64,000 bases of DNA from [Haemophilus] ducreyi (GCF_900109315.1 NZ_FOJC01000006.1:62001-126000); one strand, 5' to 3'. Shown: positions 51,401 through 62,176, counted from the stretch's first letter. Numbers and translations are program-made. Notes: generated by a model from the sequence alone, not told the origin.

Positions 51401-52270
51401 ATGCGTACATCAAACTCTAAAAAACATTTGGGTCATACTGCGCGTAAGCGTTTTGGTCAAAATTTCTTATCTGATATGAATGTCATTCATAATATTGTGG
51501 CAGCAATTAACCCACGAAATGAAGATTTCTTACTTGAAATAGGGCCGGGTTTAGGTGCCTTAACGGAACCGGTTGCGGAACAAGTTGAAAAATTAACTGT
51601 GATCGAATTAGATCGTGATCTAGCAGAACGATTACGCCATCATCCATTTTTACACCATAAGTTAACAGTCATTGAACAAGATGCATTGCGATTTAATTTT
51701 CGCGATTATTTTGATAGCCTAAATTTAAACCATCATCAAGCAATACGGATATTCGGTAACTTACCTTATAATATTTCTACGCCATTAATGTTTCACTTAT
51801 TCAAATTCCATGATTTGATTCAAGATATGCATTTCATGTTGCAAAAAGAAGTGGTAAAACGCTTATGTGCTGCCCCTAATAGTAAAGCATATGGTCGATT
51901 AACTATTATGGCACAATACTATTGCCAAGTTATCCCCGTACTTGAAGTACCGCCTACCGCCTTTAAACCTGCTCCGAAAGTTGATTCGGCAGTCGTACGT
52001 TTAATGCCTTATAAAACATTACCATATCCAGTTAAAGATGTTTATTGGTTAAATCGCGTAACTACACACGCTTTCAACCAACGCCGTAAAACATTACGTA
52101 ATGCATTATCAACGCTATTTACTGCGCAACAATTAGAAATGCTTGGTATTAACTTAACAGATCGAGCAGAAAATCTAACAATTTCTGATTATGCACGCTT
52201 AGCAAACTGGCTATGTGATAATCCTCCAGCCATAGATACTAATCAAGAAATACTTTATGATGAGCTTTAA
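51401..52270 (+). CDS. rsmA: 16S rRNA dimethyladenosine transferase RsmA (KsgA)
   Basis: Dimethylates A1518 and A1519 of 16S rRNA during 30S maturation. The protein has 289 residues. The Rossmann fold has the SAM-binding [31 protein letters not shown] near 46-64 and VIELDRDLA. Catalytic motif IV is [13 protein letters not shown] near 124. The C-terminal RNA-binding domain contains [16 protein letters not shown]. The start follows a GGATAAC region, and a strong bidirectional terminator lies downstream. Confidence 0.97.
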   Translation: MRTSNSKKHLGHTARKRFGQNFLSDMNVIHNIVAAINPRNEDFLLEIGPGLGALTEPVAEQVEKLTVIELDRDLAERLRHHPFLHHKLTVIEQDALRFNFRDYFDSLNLNHHQAIRIFGNLPYNISTPLMFHLFKFHDLIQDMHFMLQKEVVKRLCAAPNSKAYGRLTIMAQYYCQVIPVLEVPPTAFKPAPKVDSAVVRLMPYKTLPYPVKDVYWLNRVTTHAFNQRRKTLRNALSTLFTAQQLEMLGINLTDRAENLTISDYARLANWLCDNPPAIDTNQEILYDEL

Positions 52271-52276
52271 TCACTA

Positions 52277-52324
52277 AAAAAGCGGGCATATTTGGAAATT
52301 TTTTTGCAAATATGCCCGCTTTTT
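52277..52324. terminator. bidirectional terminator between rsmA and upp
   Basis: An 18-bp perfect stem (AAAAAGCGGGCATATTTG with CAAATATGCCCGCTTTTT) with a 12-nt loop separates the convergent rsmA and upp genes. A/T flanks give a T-run on both strands. Confidence 0.95.
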
Positions 52325-52335
52325 AAGCAAAAATA

Positions 52336-52962
52336 TTATTTTGTACCAAAAATTTTATCTCCCGCATCACCAAGCCCAGGCACAATATAACCATGTTGAT
52401 TTAAATGGCTATCTATCGAAGCAGTAAATAGCTCAATATCTGGATGGGCCGCTTGTAATGCGTTAATGCCTTCTGGCGCCGCTACCAACACCAATACTTT
52501 AATATGCTTACAACCAGACTTTTTCAATAAGTCTATCGTAGCAATCATTGAACCACCGGTTGCTAACATAGGATCAACAATAATCGCTAAACGTTCTTCT
52601 ACATCATTCGCTAATTTAGTGAAATAAGGAACAGGCTCTAACGTTTCTTCATCACGATAAATCCCCACCACACTAATACGCGCACTAGGAATATGCTCAA
52701 GCACACCGTCCATCATACCCAGTCCCGCTCGTAAAATAGGCACAACGGTCACTTTCTTGCCTTTAATGCGTTCTACTTCTACTTTACCGCACCAGCCATC
52801 AATCTCAACCAACTCTGTTTCCAAATCCGTAGTGGCTTCATAAGTTAATAGACTCCCCACTTCTGTTGCTAATGCACGAAAATCTTTGGTATTGATATCA
52901 GCAGAGCGCATTAAACCTAGTTTATGTTTAACTAATGGATGTTTTACTTCTACAACTTTCAT
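52336..52962 (-). CDS. upp: uracil phosphoribosyltransferase
   Basis: Salvages uracil to UMP with PRPP. The protein has 208 residues, the usual length. The PRPP-binding motif is [19 protein letters not shown] near 127-145, and [20 protein letters not shown] near 77-96 and a C-terminal [18 protein letters not shown] complete the signature. It lies 39 bp downstream of fadD on the same strand. Confidence 0.97.
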   Translation of the reverse strand: MKVVEVKHPLVKHKLGLMRSADINTKDFRALATEVGSLLTYEATTDLETELVEIDGWCGKVEVERIKGKKVTVVPILRAGLGMMDGVLEHIPSARISVVGIYRDEETLEPVPYFTKLANDVEERLAIIVDPMLATGGSMIATIDLLKKSGCKHIKVLVLVAAPEGINALQAAHPDIELFTASIDSHLNQHGYIVPGLGDAGDKIFGTK

Positions 52963-53001
52963 GAAATGCTCCTGTTATTAATATTTAATCTAATCAATCC
53001 G

Positions 53002-54693
53002 TTAACGTTCAAGCGCTTTTATTTTAATCACTTCTTCATCTCTTAATACGCGACGCAAAATTTTCCCAATATTGCTTTTGGGCAGTTCATCACGAAATTC
53101 AATCTCTCTAGGAATTTTATAGCCCGTCAAATATTGTCGACAATAATTACGCAATTCTTCACGCGTCAAACTTTCATCTTTTTTGGTTACAAAGATTTTA
53201 ATCGCTTCACCAGAGGTCTTACTTGGTATACCAATTGCAACCACTTCATTCACTTTTGGGTTATGTGCGATTACATCTTCAATTTCATTCGGATACACAT
53301 TAAAACCCGAAACAATGATCATATCTTTTTTGCGATCCACCACCCGCAAATTAAGATCTTCCCCCATCACCACTATATCCCCAGTTGCCATCCAGCCGTC
53401 TTTTAATACTTCCGCAGTATCTACTGGGCGCTGCCAATAACCTTGCATCACCTGAGGGCCTTTCACCCACAATTCCCCCGGCTCTCCCATTGCAACATCT
53501 TTGCCGGCATCATCAACAATGCGAATATCTGTATTAGGAACAGGCACACCAATCGAACCGTTATGCTCAACGGCATCACTTCGCGTTGCAGAGACTAACG
53601 GACAACATTCTGTCATTCCATAACCTTCTACAATATAGCAACCGGTTAAATTATGCCAATGTTTTGCAACCGCAGCTTGAATAGAAGCCCCACCACCGAC
53701 TGTTAGTTTTAAATGCGAAAAATCAAGTTCCTTAAAAGACTGATTATTTAACAACATATTAAACAGCGTATTTACACCTGTAATCGCCACAAAAGGATAT
53801 TTTTTTAATTCTTTAATAAAACCTGGAATATCACGCGGATTAGTAATTAATAAGCCCGTGATCCCCATTTCAATAAACAGTAAACAATTCACGGACAGCC
53901 CAAAAATATGATATAGCGGTAAAGGAATAGCGGCAATAGGCTCGCGCGCGCCCTTCAATAACGGCTCAGCAACCCATTTTGTTTGCATAAGATTCGCAAT
54001 AATAGAACCATGCGTTAACATAGCTCCTTTAGCAACACCGGTCGTGCCACCTGTATATTGAAGAAAAGCAAGATCATTTTTATCTAGCAATGGCTTAACA
54101 TACTGTCGCTGTTTACCAACGCTCAACGCTTCACGAAAACTAACCGCATGTGGCAACTTATATTTTGGCACTAACTTCTTCACGTACTTCACAATAAAAT
54201 TAACTAAAGTACGTTTACCAAATGAAAGTTGATCGCCCATTCTGGTTAAAATCACGTGTTTAATTTGAGTATTAAACACTACCTTTTCTAAAGTAGCAGC
54301 AAAGTTTGAAATAATAACAATCGCTGTTGCACCGCTATCATTTAATTGATGTTCTAATTCACGAGGCGTATAAAGTGGGTTAACATTTACTACCACTAAA
54401 CCTGCTCGCAAGGCACCAAATAAAGAGATCGGATATTGCAATAAATTTGGCATCATTAATGCAATTCGATCACCTTTTTTTAAGCGTAATTCATTTTGTA
54501 AATATGCTGCAAAAGCACGACTACGTTCTTCAAACTTACGAAACGTAAGAATTTGTCCCATATTAATATACGCAGGAGTATCTGGATGTTTACGTATCGA
54601 CATTTCAAACATTTCCACTAATGATTCATAAGGATGAACATCAATGGTTTTTGCCGAACCTTCCGGATAATTTTTTAACCAAATTTTATCCAT
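53002..54693 (-). CDS. fadD: long-chain fatty acid CoA ligase
   Basis: Activates long-chain fatty acids with ATP and CoA at the inner membrane, 563 residues. AMP-binding motifs: [20 protein letters not shown] near 210-229, [20 protein letters not shown] near 350-369 and [20 protein letters not shown] near 425. [20 protein letters not shown] near 445 is the FadD signature. A GGAGAAATA site precedes the ATG. It begins 8 bp after rseC, which suggests cotranscription with the sigma-E cluster. Confidence 0.95.
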   Translation of the reverse strand: MDKIWLKNYPEGSAKTIDVHPYESLVEMFEMSIRKHPDTPAYINMGQILTFRKFEERSRAFAAYLQNELRLKKGDRIALMMPNLLQYPISLFGALRAGLVVVNVNPLYTPRELEHQLNDSGATAIVIISNFAATLEKVVFNTQIKHVILTRMGDQLSFGKRTLVNFIVKYVKKLVPKYKLPHAVSFREALSVGKQRQYVKPLLDKNDLAFLQYTGGTTGVAKGAMLTHGSIIANLMQTKWVAEPLLKGAREPIAAIPLPLYHIFGLSVNCLLFIEMGITGLLITNPRDIPGFIKELKKYPFVAITGVNTLFNMLLNNQSFKELDFSHLKLTVGGGASIQAAVAKHWHNLTGCYIVEGYGMTECCPLVSATRSDAVEHNGSIGVPVPNTDIRIVDDAGKDVAMGEPGELWVKGPQVMQGYWQRPVDTAEVLKDGWMATGDIVVMGEDLNLRVVDRKKDMIIVSGFNVYPNEIEDVIAHNPKVNEVVAIGIPSKTSGEAIKIFVTKKDESLTREELRNYCRQYLTGYKIPREIEFRDELPKSNIGKILRRVLRDEEVIKIKALER

Positions 54694-54701
54694 TATTTCT
54701 C

Positions 54702-55130
54702 CTATTCCACTCGCCCTAAAAAGATAGGGTTTAATTGACTTAGCTGTTTCTTATCTATTATTTTTTTTATGCTAAAAAATGTCATACTAGTACAAATAAA
54801 CATCATAAAGACAACGACTAACTCATTCGCAAATAATTGTGTAAAACCTACCGCTGATCCAATTAATACCATCAATGGCACCACATAAATCCAAAAAATG
54901 CTCCACAGCAATGTTTGTTCTGGCAATCCAATTTTAACCATATCGCCTGCGACCAACGGCATATTTACTGATAATTCAAAATGAGGAACTCTTTCTTTTA
55001 CTAAAGAAGACAATAACTGAGTCCCACAATCAGCTTTCGCACCACAATTACCACAAGCCGTTTTAACACTGCATCGCACAAGGGCTTTACCATTTTGATA
55101 ATGCACAACTGTTGCTGTTTCAACCATCAT
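54702..55130 (-). CDS. rseC: SoxR-reducing system/sigma-E regulator protein RseC
   Basis: Inner-membrane protein of the RseC family, 142 residues. It has a cysteine-rich N-terminal segment [13 protein letters not shown] near residues 26-38, then two transmembrane helices (about 75-95 and 100-120). In E. coli RseC is in the rpoE-rseABC operon and is linked to SoxR reduction. Here it follows rseA after a gap of 177 bp in which rseB would normally lie, and it is 8 bp before fadD. Confidence 0.9.
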   Translation of the reverse strand: MMVETATVVHYQNGKALVRCSVKTACGNCGAKADCGTQLLSSLVKERVPHFELSVNMPLVAGDMVKIGLPEQTLLWSIFWIYVVPLMVLIGSAVGFTQLFANELVVVFMMFICTSMTFFSIKKIIDKKQLSQLNPIFLGRVE

Positions 55131-55307
55131 TCGTTTTCATTCCATTGATTTTAATGACTAAAAGAAAAATAAAAAACGGCAAGATTGTAGCAAATTTTTA
55201 CAAAAAATTCGCTAGATCTCACCGCTTTCTTGATCTTATAGAGTTAATTTATACTTCTTAGACACTCACTGCTTAAAATAAAAACAAACTTATGGCTAAG
55301 TTGCAAT

Positions 55308-55925
55308 TTACTTTTCATGATTACTGATTACCGAAGTTTGAGAAGCATCTAATTTTTGTTCTTCAGTCAAACTGAGTGAGCCTAAATCCGTACGATGCTC
55401 CAACACACCATTTTCTAATAAATCAAAATCACTAATTTTACGCTGTTGTTTTTCTAACTGTTCTGCAGTTGGCACATGTTTTTCAGGTTCATTATAGCTA
55501 ACAGGTTGAATAGAATTACTGAATGGCAACGTCTGTAAAACAAGTTGTTCAACTTGTAAGCCATCATTATCACTATTCATCATATTAACGCCTAACACCG
55601 CAACAAAACAGACAGAAGCCGCAATGCCCGCTTGTATGATAGGAGTGCCCCAACCTTTTAACTTAAGTAACATACCTTTAGGCTTTGCGACATCACTGGA
55701 TGTATTAACTGACTGAGTTTCAATTTCCTCATTTTCAAGCAATACTTCCATTTTCAATGAAAAATCACGACCAAGGATAATTTCATCACTGTGCATAATA
55801 GCACTAATTGCATGATAATTAGCCCATTTTTGCTTTAATACTGGATCAGTAGATAATTCGTTGAGAAACACATCATCAACTTTGCTTCCATCAATAAAAG
55901 CGGAAAGGTTTTCTCTTTGTTGCAT
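55308..55925 (-). CDS. rseA: anti-sigma-E factor RseA
   Basis: Membrane-anchored anti-sigma factor of 205 residues. The cytoplasmic N-domain (about 1-90; MQQRENLSAFIDGSKVDDVF) binds RpoE. A single transmembrane helix (GIAASVCFVAVLGVNMM, near 97-115) is followed by a periplasmic tail, the target of DegS cleavage. RseP at 35.8 kb then cuts within the membrane. In H. influenzae this gene is called mclA. It is 18 bp after rpoE. No rseB follows. Confidence 0.93.
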   Translation of the reverse strand: MQQRENLSAFIDGSKVDDVFLNELSTDPVLKQKWANYHAISAIMHSDEIILGRDFSLKMEVLLENEEIETQSVNTSSDVAKPKGMLLKLKGWGTPIIQAGIAASVCFVAVLGVNMMNSDNDGLQVEQLVLQTLPFSNSIQPVSYNEPEKHVPTAEQLEKQQRKISDFDLLENGVLEHRTDLGSLSLTEEQKLDASQTSVISNHEK

Positions 55926-55943
55926 AATAACTCCGATAAAATA

Positions 55944-56522
55944 TTAACTCTGTTGCATCAGTGGATTGATTTTCGCATCAATCGCTTCTCTTGCTCGGAA
56001 GATACGAGAACGAACTGTACCTACTGGGCATTGCATCACTTCCGCAATTTCTTCGTAGCTTAATCCTTCTAACTCGCGCAAAGTAATTGCTGTCTTTAGT
56101 TCATCAGGTAAGCTTTCTATAGTGTTAAATACGACATGCTTTAGTTCTTCTGATAGCACCATACTTTCAGGAGTATCACTTTCTCGAAGTTGCGCCCCCA
56201 CATCAAAAGTTTCAGCATCTTCTGCTAAAATATCTTCTTTAGGTGGTCTTCTACCTAAAGCAGTTAAATGGTTTTTTGCCGTATTTACAGCAATACGATA
56301 AAGCCAGGTATAAAAAGCACTTTCTCCACGGAAAGATGCTAACGAACGATAAGCCTTAATAAAAGACTCTTGAACAATATCAGGAATATCATCGCGTGCC
56401 ACGTAACGAGTCAATAAACCCGCCACTCTGTTTTGATAACGCACGACGAGTAAGTTAAACGCTTTTTTATCACCTTGCTGTGCACGCTCAACCAATACTT
56501 GATCGGTTATTTGGTCACCCAT
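55944..56522 (-). CDS. rpoE: RNA polymerase sigma-E factor
   Basis: ECF sigma factor for envelope stress, 192 residues, close to E. coli RpoE. Region 2 is FNLLVVRYQNRVAGLLTRYV near 22-41 with DIPDIVQESFIKAYRSLAS near 46-64. Region 4 is GLSYEEIAEVMQCPVGTVRS then RIFRAREAID. Candidate sigma-E promoter elements lie 76-102 bp upstream of the start (56598-56624), implying autoregulation. The operon rpoE-rseA-rseC-fadD reads downstream on the minus strand. Confidence 0.98.
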   Translation of the reverse strand: MGDQITDQVLVERAQQGDKKAFNLLVVRYQNRVAGLLTRYVARDDIPDIVQESFIKAYRSLASFRGESAFYTWLYRIAVNTAKNHLTALGRRPPKEDILAEDAETFDVGAQLRESDTPESMVLSEELKHVVFNTIESLPDELKTAITLRELEGLSYEEIAEVMQCPVGTVRSRIFRAREAIDAKINPLMQQS

Positions 56523-56597
56523 TTTATTTGCGTTCTCCTACTCAATTCAATCTATATATCCATCCTTTTATTCTATCGTTTTAACCTTGTATACTGC

Positions 56598-56624
56598 TTA
56601 GTATATTGTTAATTCGAAAAGTTC
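56598..56624 (-). promoter_or_regulatory. candidate sigma-E promoter of rpoE
   Basis: On the minus strand GAACTT (56624-56619) is followed after 15 bp by TACTAA (56603-56598). E. coli rpoEp2 has GGAACTT-15-CTCTAA with the same spacing; the conserved CTAA core is matched. The predicted start would leave a leader of about 70 nt. Confidence 0.55.
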
Positions 56625-56907
56625 AAATAAAGGAAGAATCAATCTAAAATTTACAAATCAAGTTAATTCAATCTGAGGTAAGACGATTTATTAATAACAA
56701 GATTGTAATTTATATCTGTTAAGGTTGGGAAAAACTAAAAACGAATTTCATCGTTTCTAAAGAAAACAACCGGTCAGATTTTACTGAATTTTCATAAAAT
56801 TTCCATAAAATATAATCTGTTAGTTGCATTTATCTCGAATTTTTCAAAATTAAGCGGATTAATTTAACTTTTTAGCGCGTAAAGAGAGGAAATATAACCA
56901 AATAGAT

Positions 56908-57072
56908 ATAAAAAACCCGCATCGAAATGCGGGAAAGTATGGATAGTGAATTTCTTAGCCAACCAAATTTCGTTTCATTTAATTAAGGTAATCATCGAAA
57001 TACGTTGGAAAGAATTTTTCTTATTATATTGAGTTATGTTGTGTGTTGATGTTTGCATATTGTTCCATATGC
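56908..57072 (-). ncRNA. candidate small RNA, about 165 nt, with CA-rich linker
   Basis: The 876-bp gap between rpoE and the Cof gene holds a complete transcription unit on the minus strand, with no coding sequence. Promoter elements at 57107-57080 predict a start near 57072. The RNA opens with a small hairpin (GCATAT/ATATGC), then an unpaired CA-rich linker (AAACATCAACACACAACAT), an A/U-rich middle, and a GC-rich terminator at 56933-56910. ACACAACAT in the linker matches 9 of 10 positions of AACACAACAT, the reported GcvB binding site in Pasteurella multocida targets. A 14-codon ATG frame at the 5' end lacks a ribosome-binding site. The plus strand reads GcvB-like through the same segment but has no clear terminator. 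Confidence 0.65.
56910..56933 (-). terminator. Rho-independent terminator of the candidate small RNA
   Basis: A 7-bp GC-rich stem (CCCGCAT/ATGCGGG) with a TTCG loop followed by six T residues on the minus strand. Confidence 0.9.
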
Positions 57073-57079
57073 AAGTGTT

Positions 57080-57107
57080 ATATTAGCTGTAAATAACTGA
57101 ACGTCAA
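57080..57107 (-). promoter_or_regulatory. sigma-70 promoter of the candidate small RNA
   Basis: On the minus strand -35 TTGACG (57107-57102), a 16-bp spacer and -10 TAATAT (57085-57080). This is among the best promoter matches in the window. Confidence 0.75.
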
Positions 57108-57398
57108 TAGAATTTTTCACTATAAACTGTAGTTTTATTATTAAATTAAAATCAAAAAATAGTGAATAATGCTAATAATTACAAAACAAGCAGTAGATAA
57201 TATTAACTTATGATCAATTCCATATATATAAAATGGCTTTTTACACGAAATATAAAGCCTTATACTATTAATCTGATTGATTATATTTTAACCACCCTGT
57301 TCTTCTAAAAAGTTAAAATAAACTATTTTCTTTGCGATGAGATAATAAATTTGTTAGCCTGCATTTGATTATTCGTTGAAAATATAACAAGGACAAAT

Positions 57399-58213
57399 AT
57401 GATGACATCTTTTCAAGCAGTCGTTTCTGATTTAGATGGTACATTGCTGAACGCTGATCATACAATAAGCCAATTCACTATTGAGACCCTCAATAAACTT
57501 GCTCACAACGGCACTGATATTTTTTTTGCAACCGGTCGAAATTATCCTGATGTAAAACATATCATCAACAAAATAAATGTCGATCAAGCAATGTTAATTA
57601 CCTCAAATGGCGCTAGAGCCAATTTCCTATCTGGTCAACAAATTTTTAGTCATCATTTAGCTGAAGATCTAGCAGAAAAATTAATGAATATTCCTTTCGA
57701 TAACTCACGTGTATGCATAAACACTTATCAAGGTGACGAATGGTTTATCAGTACAGACATTGCGCAACTAAAAAAATATCATCAAGACTCTGGCTTTTGC
57801 TATCAAGTAGTCGATTTTCAGCAACATCACCCTCGCCAAACAGAGAAAATCTTCTTCATTGCGAAAACCGTTGAAGATTTACTGCCAATCGAACAATATT
57901 AACACACTATTTTGGCGATCAAATTTATATAACTTACTCTTCACCTGTTTGCTTAGAAGTTATGCATAAAACCGTCTCAAAAAAGAATGCATTGGCTGAA
58001 TTAGTTAAATTACGCGGTTATACCTTGCAAGATTGTCTCGCTTTTGGCGATGGCATGAATGATCTAGAAATGCTAGCTCATGTAGGAAAAGGTTGCATGA
58101 TGTCAAATGCTGATCAGCGTTTAATCCATGCATTGCCGCAAAATGAAATGATTGGTAAAAATACCGAGGACGCTGTAGCAAAATATATTCAAAAAGTTTT
58201 TAAATTAGCTTAA
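57399..58213 (+). pseudogene. Cof-type HAD phosphatase, single frameshift
   Basis: Would be a 271-residue HAD-superfamily Cof hydrolase acting on sugar phosphates or similar small substrates, like H. influenzae HI0003 and E. coli YidA/YbhA relatives. N-terminal motif I DLDGTLLNADH and motif II FATGRNYPDV are intact. The frame breaks near 57898-57904. Restoring one T in TATTAA would give EQYLTHYFGDQIYITYSS and rejoin VMHKTVSKKNALAELVKLRG. Motif IV AFGDGMNDLEML is intact. It is a single 1-nt deletion in an otherwise clean gene, so recent decay or a sequencing error. Confidence 0.85.
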
Positions 58214-58369
58214 TTTAAAGATCGAAAATACCGAATAATCGAAAAATATGTGCGCAATTACATATATAAAAAAATAAAAAATTTGATCATAAATATTCAA
58301 TAAAAGTAAATAGATAATGTTCTTGATTATTTGTACTCTATATACTATGCGATATTGAGTGGCAACTAG

Positions 58370-59239
<870 letters not shown>

Positions 59240-59255
59240 TCATTCTGTCCTTAAT

Positions 59256-59280
59256 AAAGACCGCTCTAAGCGGTCTTTTT
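59256..59280 (+). terminator. Rho-independent terminator of hel with uptake-word arm
   Basis: A stem AAAGACCGCT/AGCGGTCTTT with a 3-nt loop runs directly into a T-run. The 3' arm contains the AAGCGGTC uptake core, and the 5' arm its complement. Confidence 0.9.
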
Positions 59281-59343
59281 TCTATATAAAAAAGCAAAAT
59301 TTTGCTAGGATTAACTCGTTATTCATATCACAGGATCAAAACC

Positions 59344-60653
59344 ATGACATCGATGCAAATTAACCTCTCTCAACAGCCCGCGCCATCAATATGGGGAGAA
59401 AAAGCTATCCTTTCTGCCCATCAAAATGGCTTTACCATTCATCTTCACGCTGATCGCCTAACCACTATTCAAAAAGCAGCACGTAAAATTAAAAATCAAA
59501 ATATCCTCAACGTATCACTAGTTGGCGAAGGGTGGGGCTTGGAAGAGTGTTGGGCTTTTCAGCAAGGGTTTGTGAGTGTTCGCCATTGTGGCCAAATACA
59601 ATATCCACCACTTGCTGAACAGCACCCTGAATTCGAAGCACGGTTAAACTGTACTGATTTTGCGCGAAAAATTATCAACGAAGCATCAAACACATTAACC
59701 CCAGAACAACTCGCTAAACAAGCGACTGAATTTATTACACAACAAGCGATTAAATATAACCTTCACAACGCTGTTAAATTTGAAATAATACAGGGTCAAG
59801 CATTAGATACCGCAAATTATGCCGGTATTTGGGCGGTTGGCAAAGGTTCAGCTAATCAACCCGCTTTACTTAAATTAGATTTTAATCCAACCGGTGATGA
59901 AAATGCGCCGGTATTAGCCTCTTTAGTTGGTAAAGGCATCACCCTTTGATAGCGGAGGTTATAGCCTTAAACCCAGTGATTCAATAAGTACCATGCGTAC
60001 CGATATGGGCGGAGCAGCATTAGTTACTGCCGCATTAGGCCTAGCAATTGCTCGCGGTTTAACCGCACGTGTTAAACTATATCTCTGTTGTGCTGAAAAT
60101 ATGGTGAGCAGTCGTGCGGTTAAGCTCGGTGATCTTATTCATTACCGCAATGGTATTTCAGTTGAAGTATTAAATACGGATGCAGAAGGTAGATTAGTAT
60201 TGGCTGATGGCCTGATTGATGCAGCTGCTGACCAAGCATAATTTATTATTGACGCTGCCACCTTAACCGGCGCCCAAAGTAGCCGTTGGCAATGATTACC
60301 ATACTGTGTTAGCAATGGATGATCAATTAGTCAACCAGTTATTAACTGCTGCTGACGCGGAAAATGAACCTTTTTGGCGATTGCCTTTTGCTGAATTTCA
60401 TAGAACACAAATTAGCTCTTGCTGTGCAGATATTGCCAACATTAGCTCTGTACCTGTCGCAGCAGGTGCTAGCACTGCTTGTGGCTTTTTATCGTATTTC
60501 GTGCCAAATTATCAGCAGAATTGGCTACACATTGACGCTTCCGCCACTTTCCACCGTTCTGCAAGCGATCTATAGGCGGTGGGAGCAACAGGATTAGGCA
60601 TTAGAACCTTAGCTAATTTATTACTAAGCAAAGCAACTGCCAAAAACACGTAG
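59344..60653 (+). pseudogene. pepB: peptidase B (leucyl aminopeptidase family) with four lesions
   Basis: Would encode the roughly 435-residue manganese aminopeptidase PepB, which cuts peptides containing acidic N-termini. Start at 59344 (MTSMQINLSQQPAPSIWGEK). First lesion: an extra C at 59942-59944 before the catalytic [11 protein letters not shown]. Then TAA at 60239-60241 in ADQA[15 protein letters not shown]; a loss of 2 nt in an A-run near 60276; and TAG at 60573-60575 where ASDLWAVGATG is expected (Trp to stop). The metal-binding [14 protein letters not shown] is still readable. Clearly non-functional. Confidence 0.95.
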
Positions 60654-60744
60654 AATTTGACCGCATCTACTTCAATAACGTAAGCGGTTACATAACGAGC
60701 TAATTAATGATAATTTCCCTTAGATGAGGTTTATTTAGGATATT

Positions 60745-61680
60745 ATGAACTATCTGACGCAGGCAACGGAGACACTCAGTTTATATAGTCAGGCGATCGA
60801 CCGATTGCAACACAATCTTGACCAACATTTCAATCAAGCAGTCGAAATGATTTTAAACTGTGCAGGACGCGTAGTGGTGGCAGGAATTGGCAAATCTGGA
60901 TTAGTCGGTAAAAAAATGGTAGCAACTTTTGCCTCAACCGGCACACCAAGTTTTTATTTACACCCAACTGAAGCCTTTCACGGTGATTTAGGAATGTTAA
61001 AAGCTATTGATATTGTATTATTAATATCAAACAGTGGCGAAACTGATGATGTAATCAAATTACTGCCGAGCTTAAAAAATTTTGGTAACCAAATTATTGC
61101 AATGACGGGTAATCGCCATTCAACATTGGCACAACATGCTGATTTAGTATTGGATATTAGTGTTGAACGTGAGGCTTGCCCAAATAATCTTGCGCCCACG
61201 ACGTCCACTTTAGTCACAATGGCATTAGGCGATGCTTTAGCAATTGCCTTGATAAAAGCACGTGATTTCAAAGCACACGATTTTGCCCGCTTTCATCCTG
61301 GTGGCAGCCTAGGGCGTAAATTACTGAATAGAGTAAAAGATGTAATGCAAACTAAATTGCCCATTACTTCACCCACTGCCGATTTTAGTACCATTTTAAG
61401 TGTAATGAATGAAGGGAGAATGGGACTAGCGCTGATTATGCAAGGCGAACAATTATGCGGTATCATTACTGATGGTGATATTAGACGTACACTTGCACAA
61501 TTTGGAGCGACAAGTTTAAGCAAAACGGCTGAGCAAATTATGACGAAAAAGCCGAAAACTATTTTAGATTCCGTTTATTTAGCTAAAGCCGAAGAAATGA
61601 TGAAAGCGCTACATATTCATTCATTAATTGCCGTAAATGACGTTGGGCAAGTTTCTGGCATTCTTGAATTTTCAAACTAA
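60745..61680 (+). CDS. kdsD: D-arabinose 5-phosphate isomerase
   Basis: Isomerises ribulose 5-phosphate to arabinose 5-phosphate, the precursor of KDO in the LPS core. The protein has 311 residues. The SIS domain (about 1-200) has VVAGIGKSGLVGKKMVATFA near 45, ISNSGETDDVIKL near 92 and HPGGSLGRKLLNRVKDVMQ near 184-202, then two CBS domains follow. AGGATATT precedes the ATG. It lies 7 bp before greB. Confidence 0.95.
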   Translation: MNYLTQATETLSLYSQAIDRLQHNLDQHFNQAVEMILNCAGRVVVAGIGKSGLVGKKMVATFASTGTPSFYLHPTEAFHGDLGMLKAIDIVLLISNSGETDDVIKLLPSLKNFGNQIIAMTGNRHSTLAQHADLVLDISVEREACPNNLAPTTSTLVTMALGDALAIALIKARDFKAHDFARFHPGGSLGRKLLNRVKDVMQTKLPITSPTADFSTILSVMNEGRMGLALIMQGEQLCGIITDGDIRRTLAQFGATSLSKTAEQIMTKKPKTILDSVYLAKAEEMMKALHIHSLIAVNDVGQVSGILEFSN

Positions 61681-61687
61681 GGATAAA

Positions 61688-62176
61688 ATGGCAAAATCAA
61701 ATTATATTACCCGTACCGGCTGGCAAACACTCGATCAAGAGCTGAAATATCTTTGGAAAGAAGAACGCCCAAAGGTAACACAATCAGTTTCAGAAGCAGC
61801 TGCATTAGGCGATCGCAGTGAAAATGCTGAATATATTTACGGTAACCGGCGGTTACGCGAAATTGATCGGCGGATTCGATTTCTTTCGAAGCGACTAGAA
61901 GCCTTACAAATCATTGATTATCATCCACAACAAGCTGGCAAAGTGTTCTTTGGTGCTTGGGTAGAATTAGAAAACAATGAGGGCGAAATTAATCAATATC
62001 GAATTGTCGGCTGTGATGAATTTGACCCAACCAAAAATTGGATTTCGATTGATTCGCCCGTTGCACGCGCTTTAATCGGTAAATGCGTTGATGATGAAAT
62101 TGAAGTACAAACGCCAACAGGCAAAGCTGTGTTTTATATCAATAAAATTTGGTATGACACAAAATCGCTTTATTAA
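61688..62176 (+). CDS. greB: transcription elongation factor GreB
   Basis: Cleaves the 3' end of backtracked RNA in the secondary channel of RNA polymerase, 162 residues. The N-terminal coiled coil has the tip acidic pair seen in GreA/GreB (ALGDRSENAEYIYGNRRLRE near 41-60). The C-terminal domain has FGAWVELENNEGEINQYRIV and SIDSPVARALIGKCVDDEI. The ATG at 61688 is favoured over an ORF from 61637, whose extra residues overlap kdsD. Confidence 0.95.
   Translation: MAKSNYITRTGWQTLDQELKYLWKEERPKVTQSVSEAAALGDRSENAEYIYGNRRLREIDRRIRFLSKRLEALQIIDYHPQQAGKVFFGAWVELENNEGEINQYRIVGCDEFDPTKNWISIDSPVARALIGKCVDDEIEVQTPTGKAVFYINKIWYDTKSLY

Noticed and set aside
56935-57130. Plus-strand GcvB as the primary annotation of this gap
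   Set aside because: The R1-like G/U stretch is suggestive, but no convincing plus-strand terminator follows, whereas the minus strand has both promoter and terminator. Kept as an alternative in the findings.
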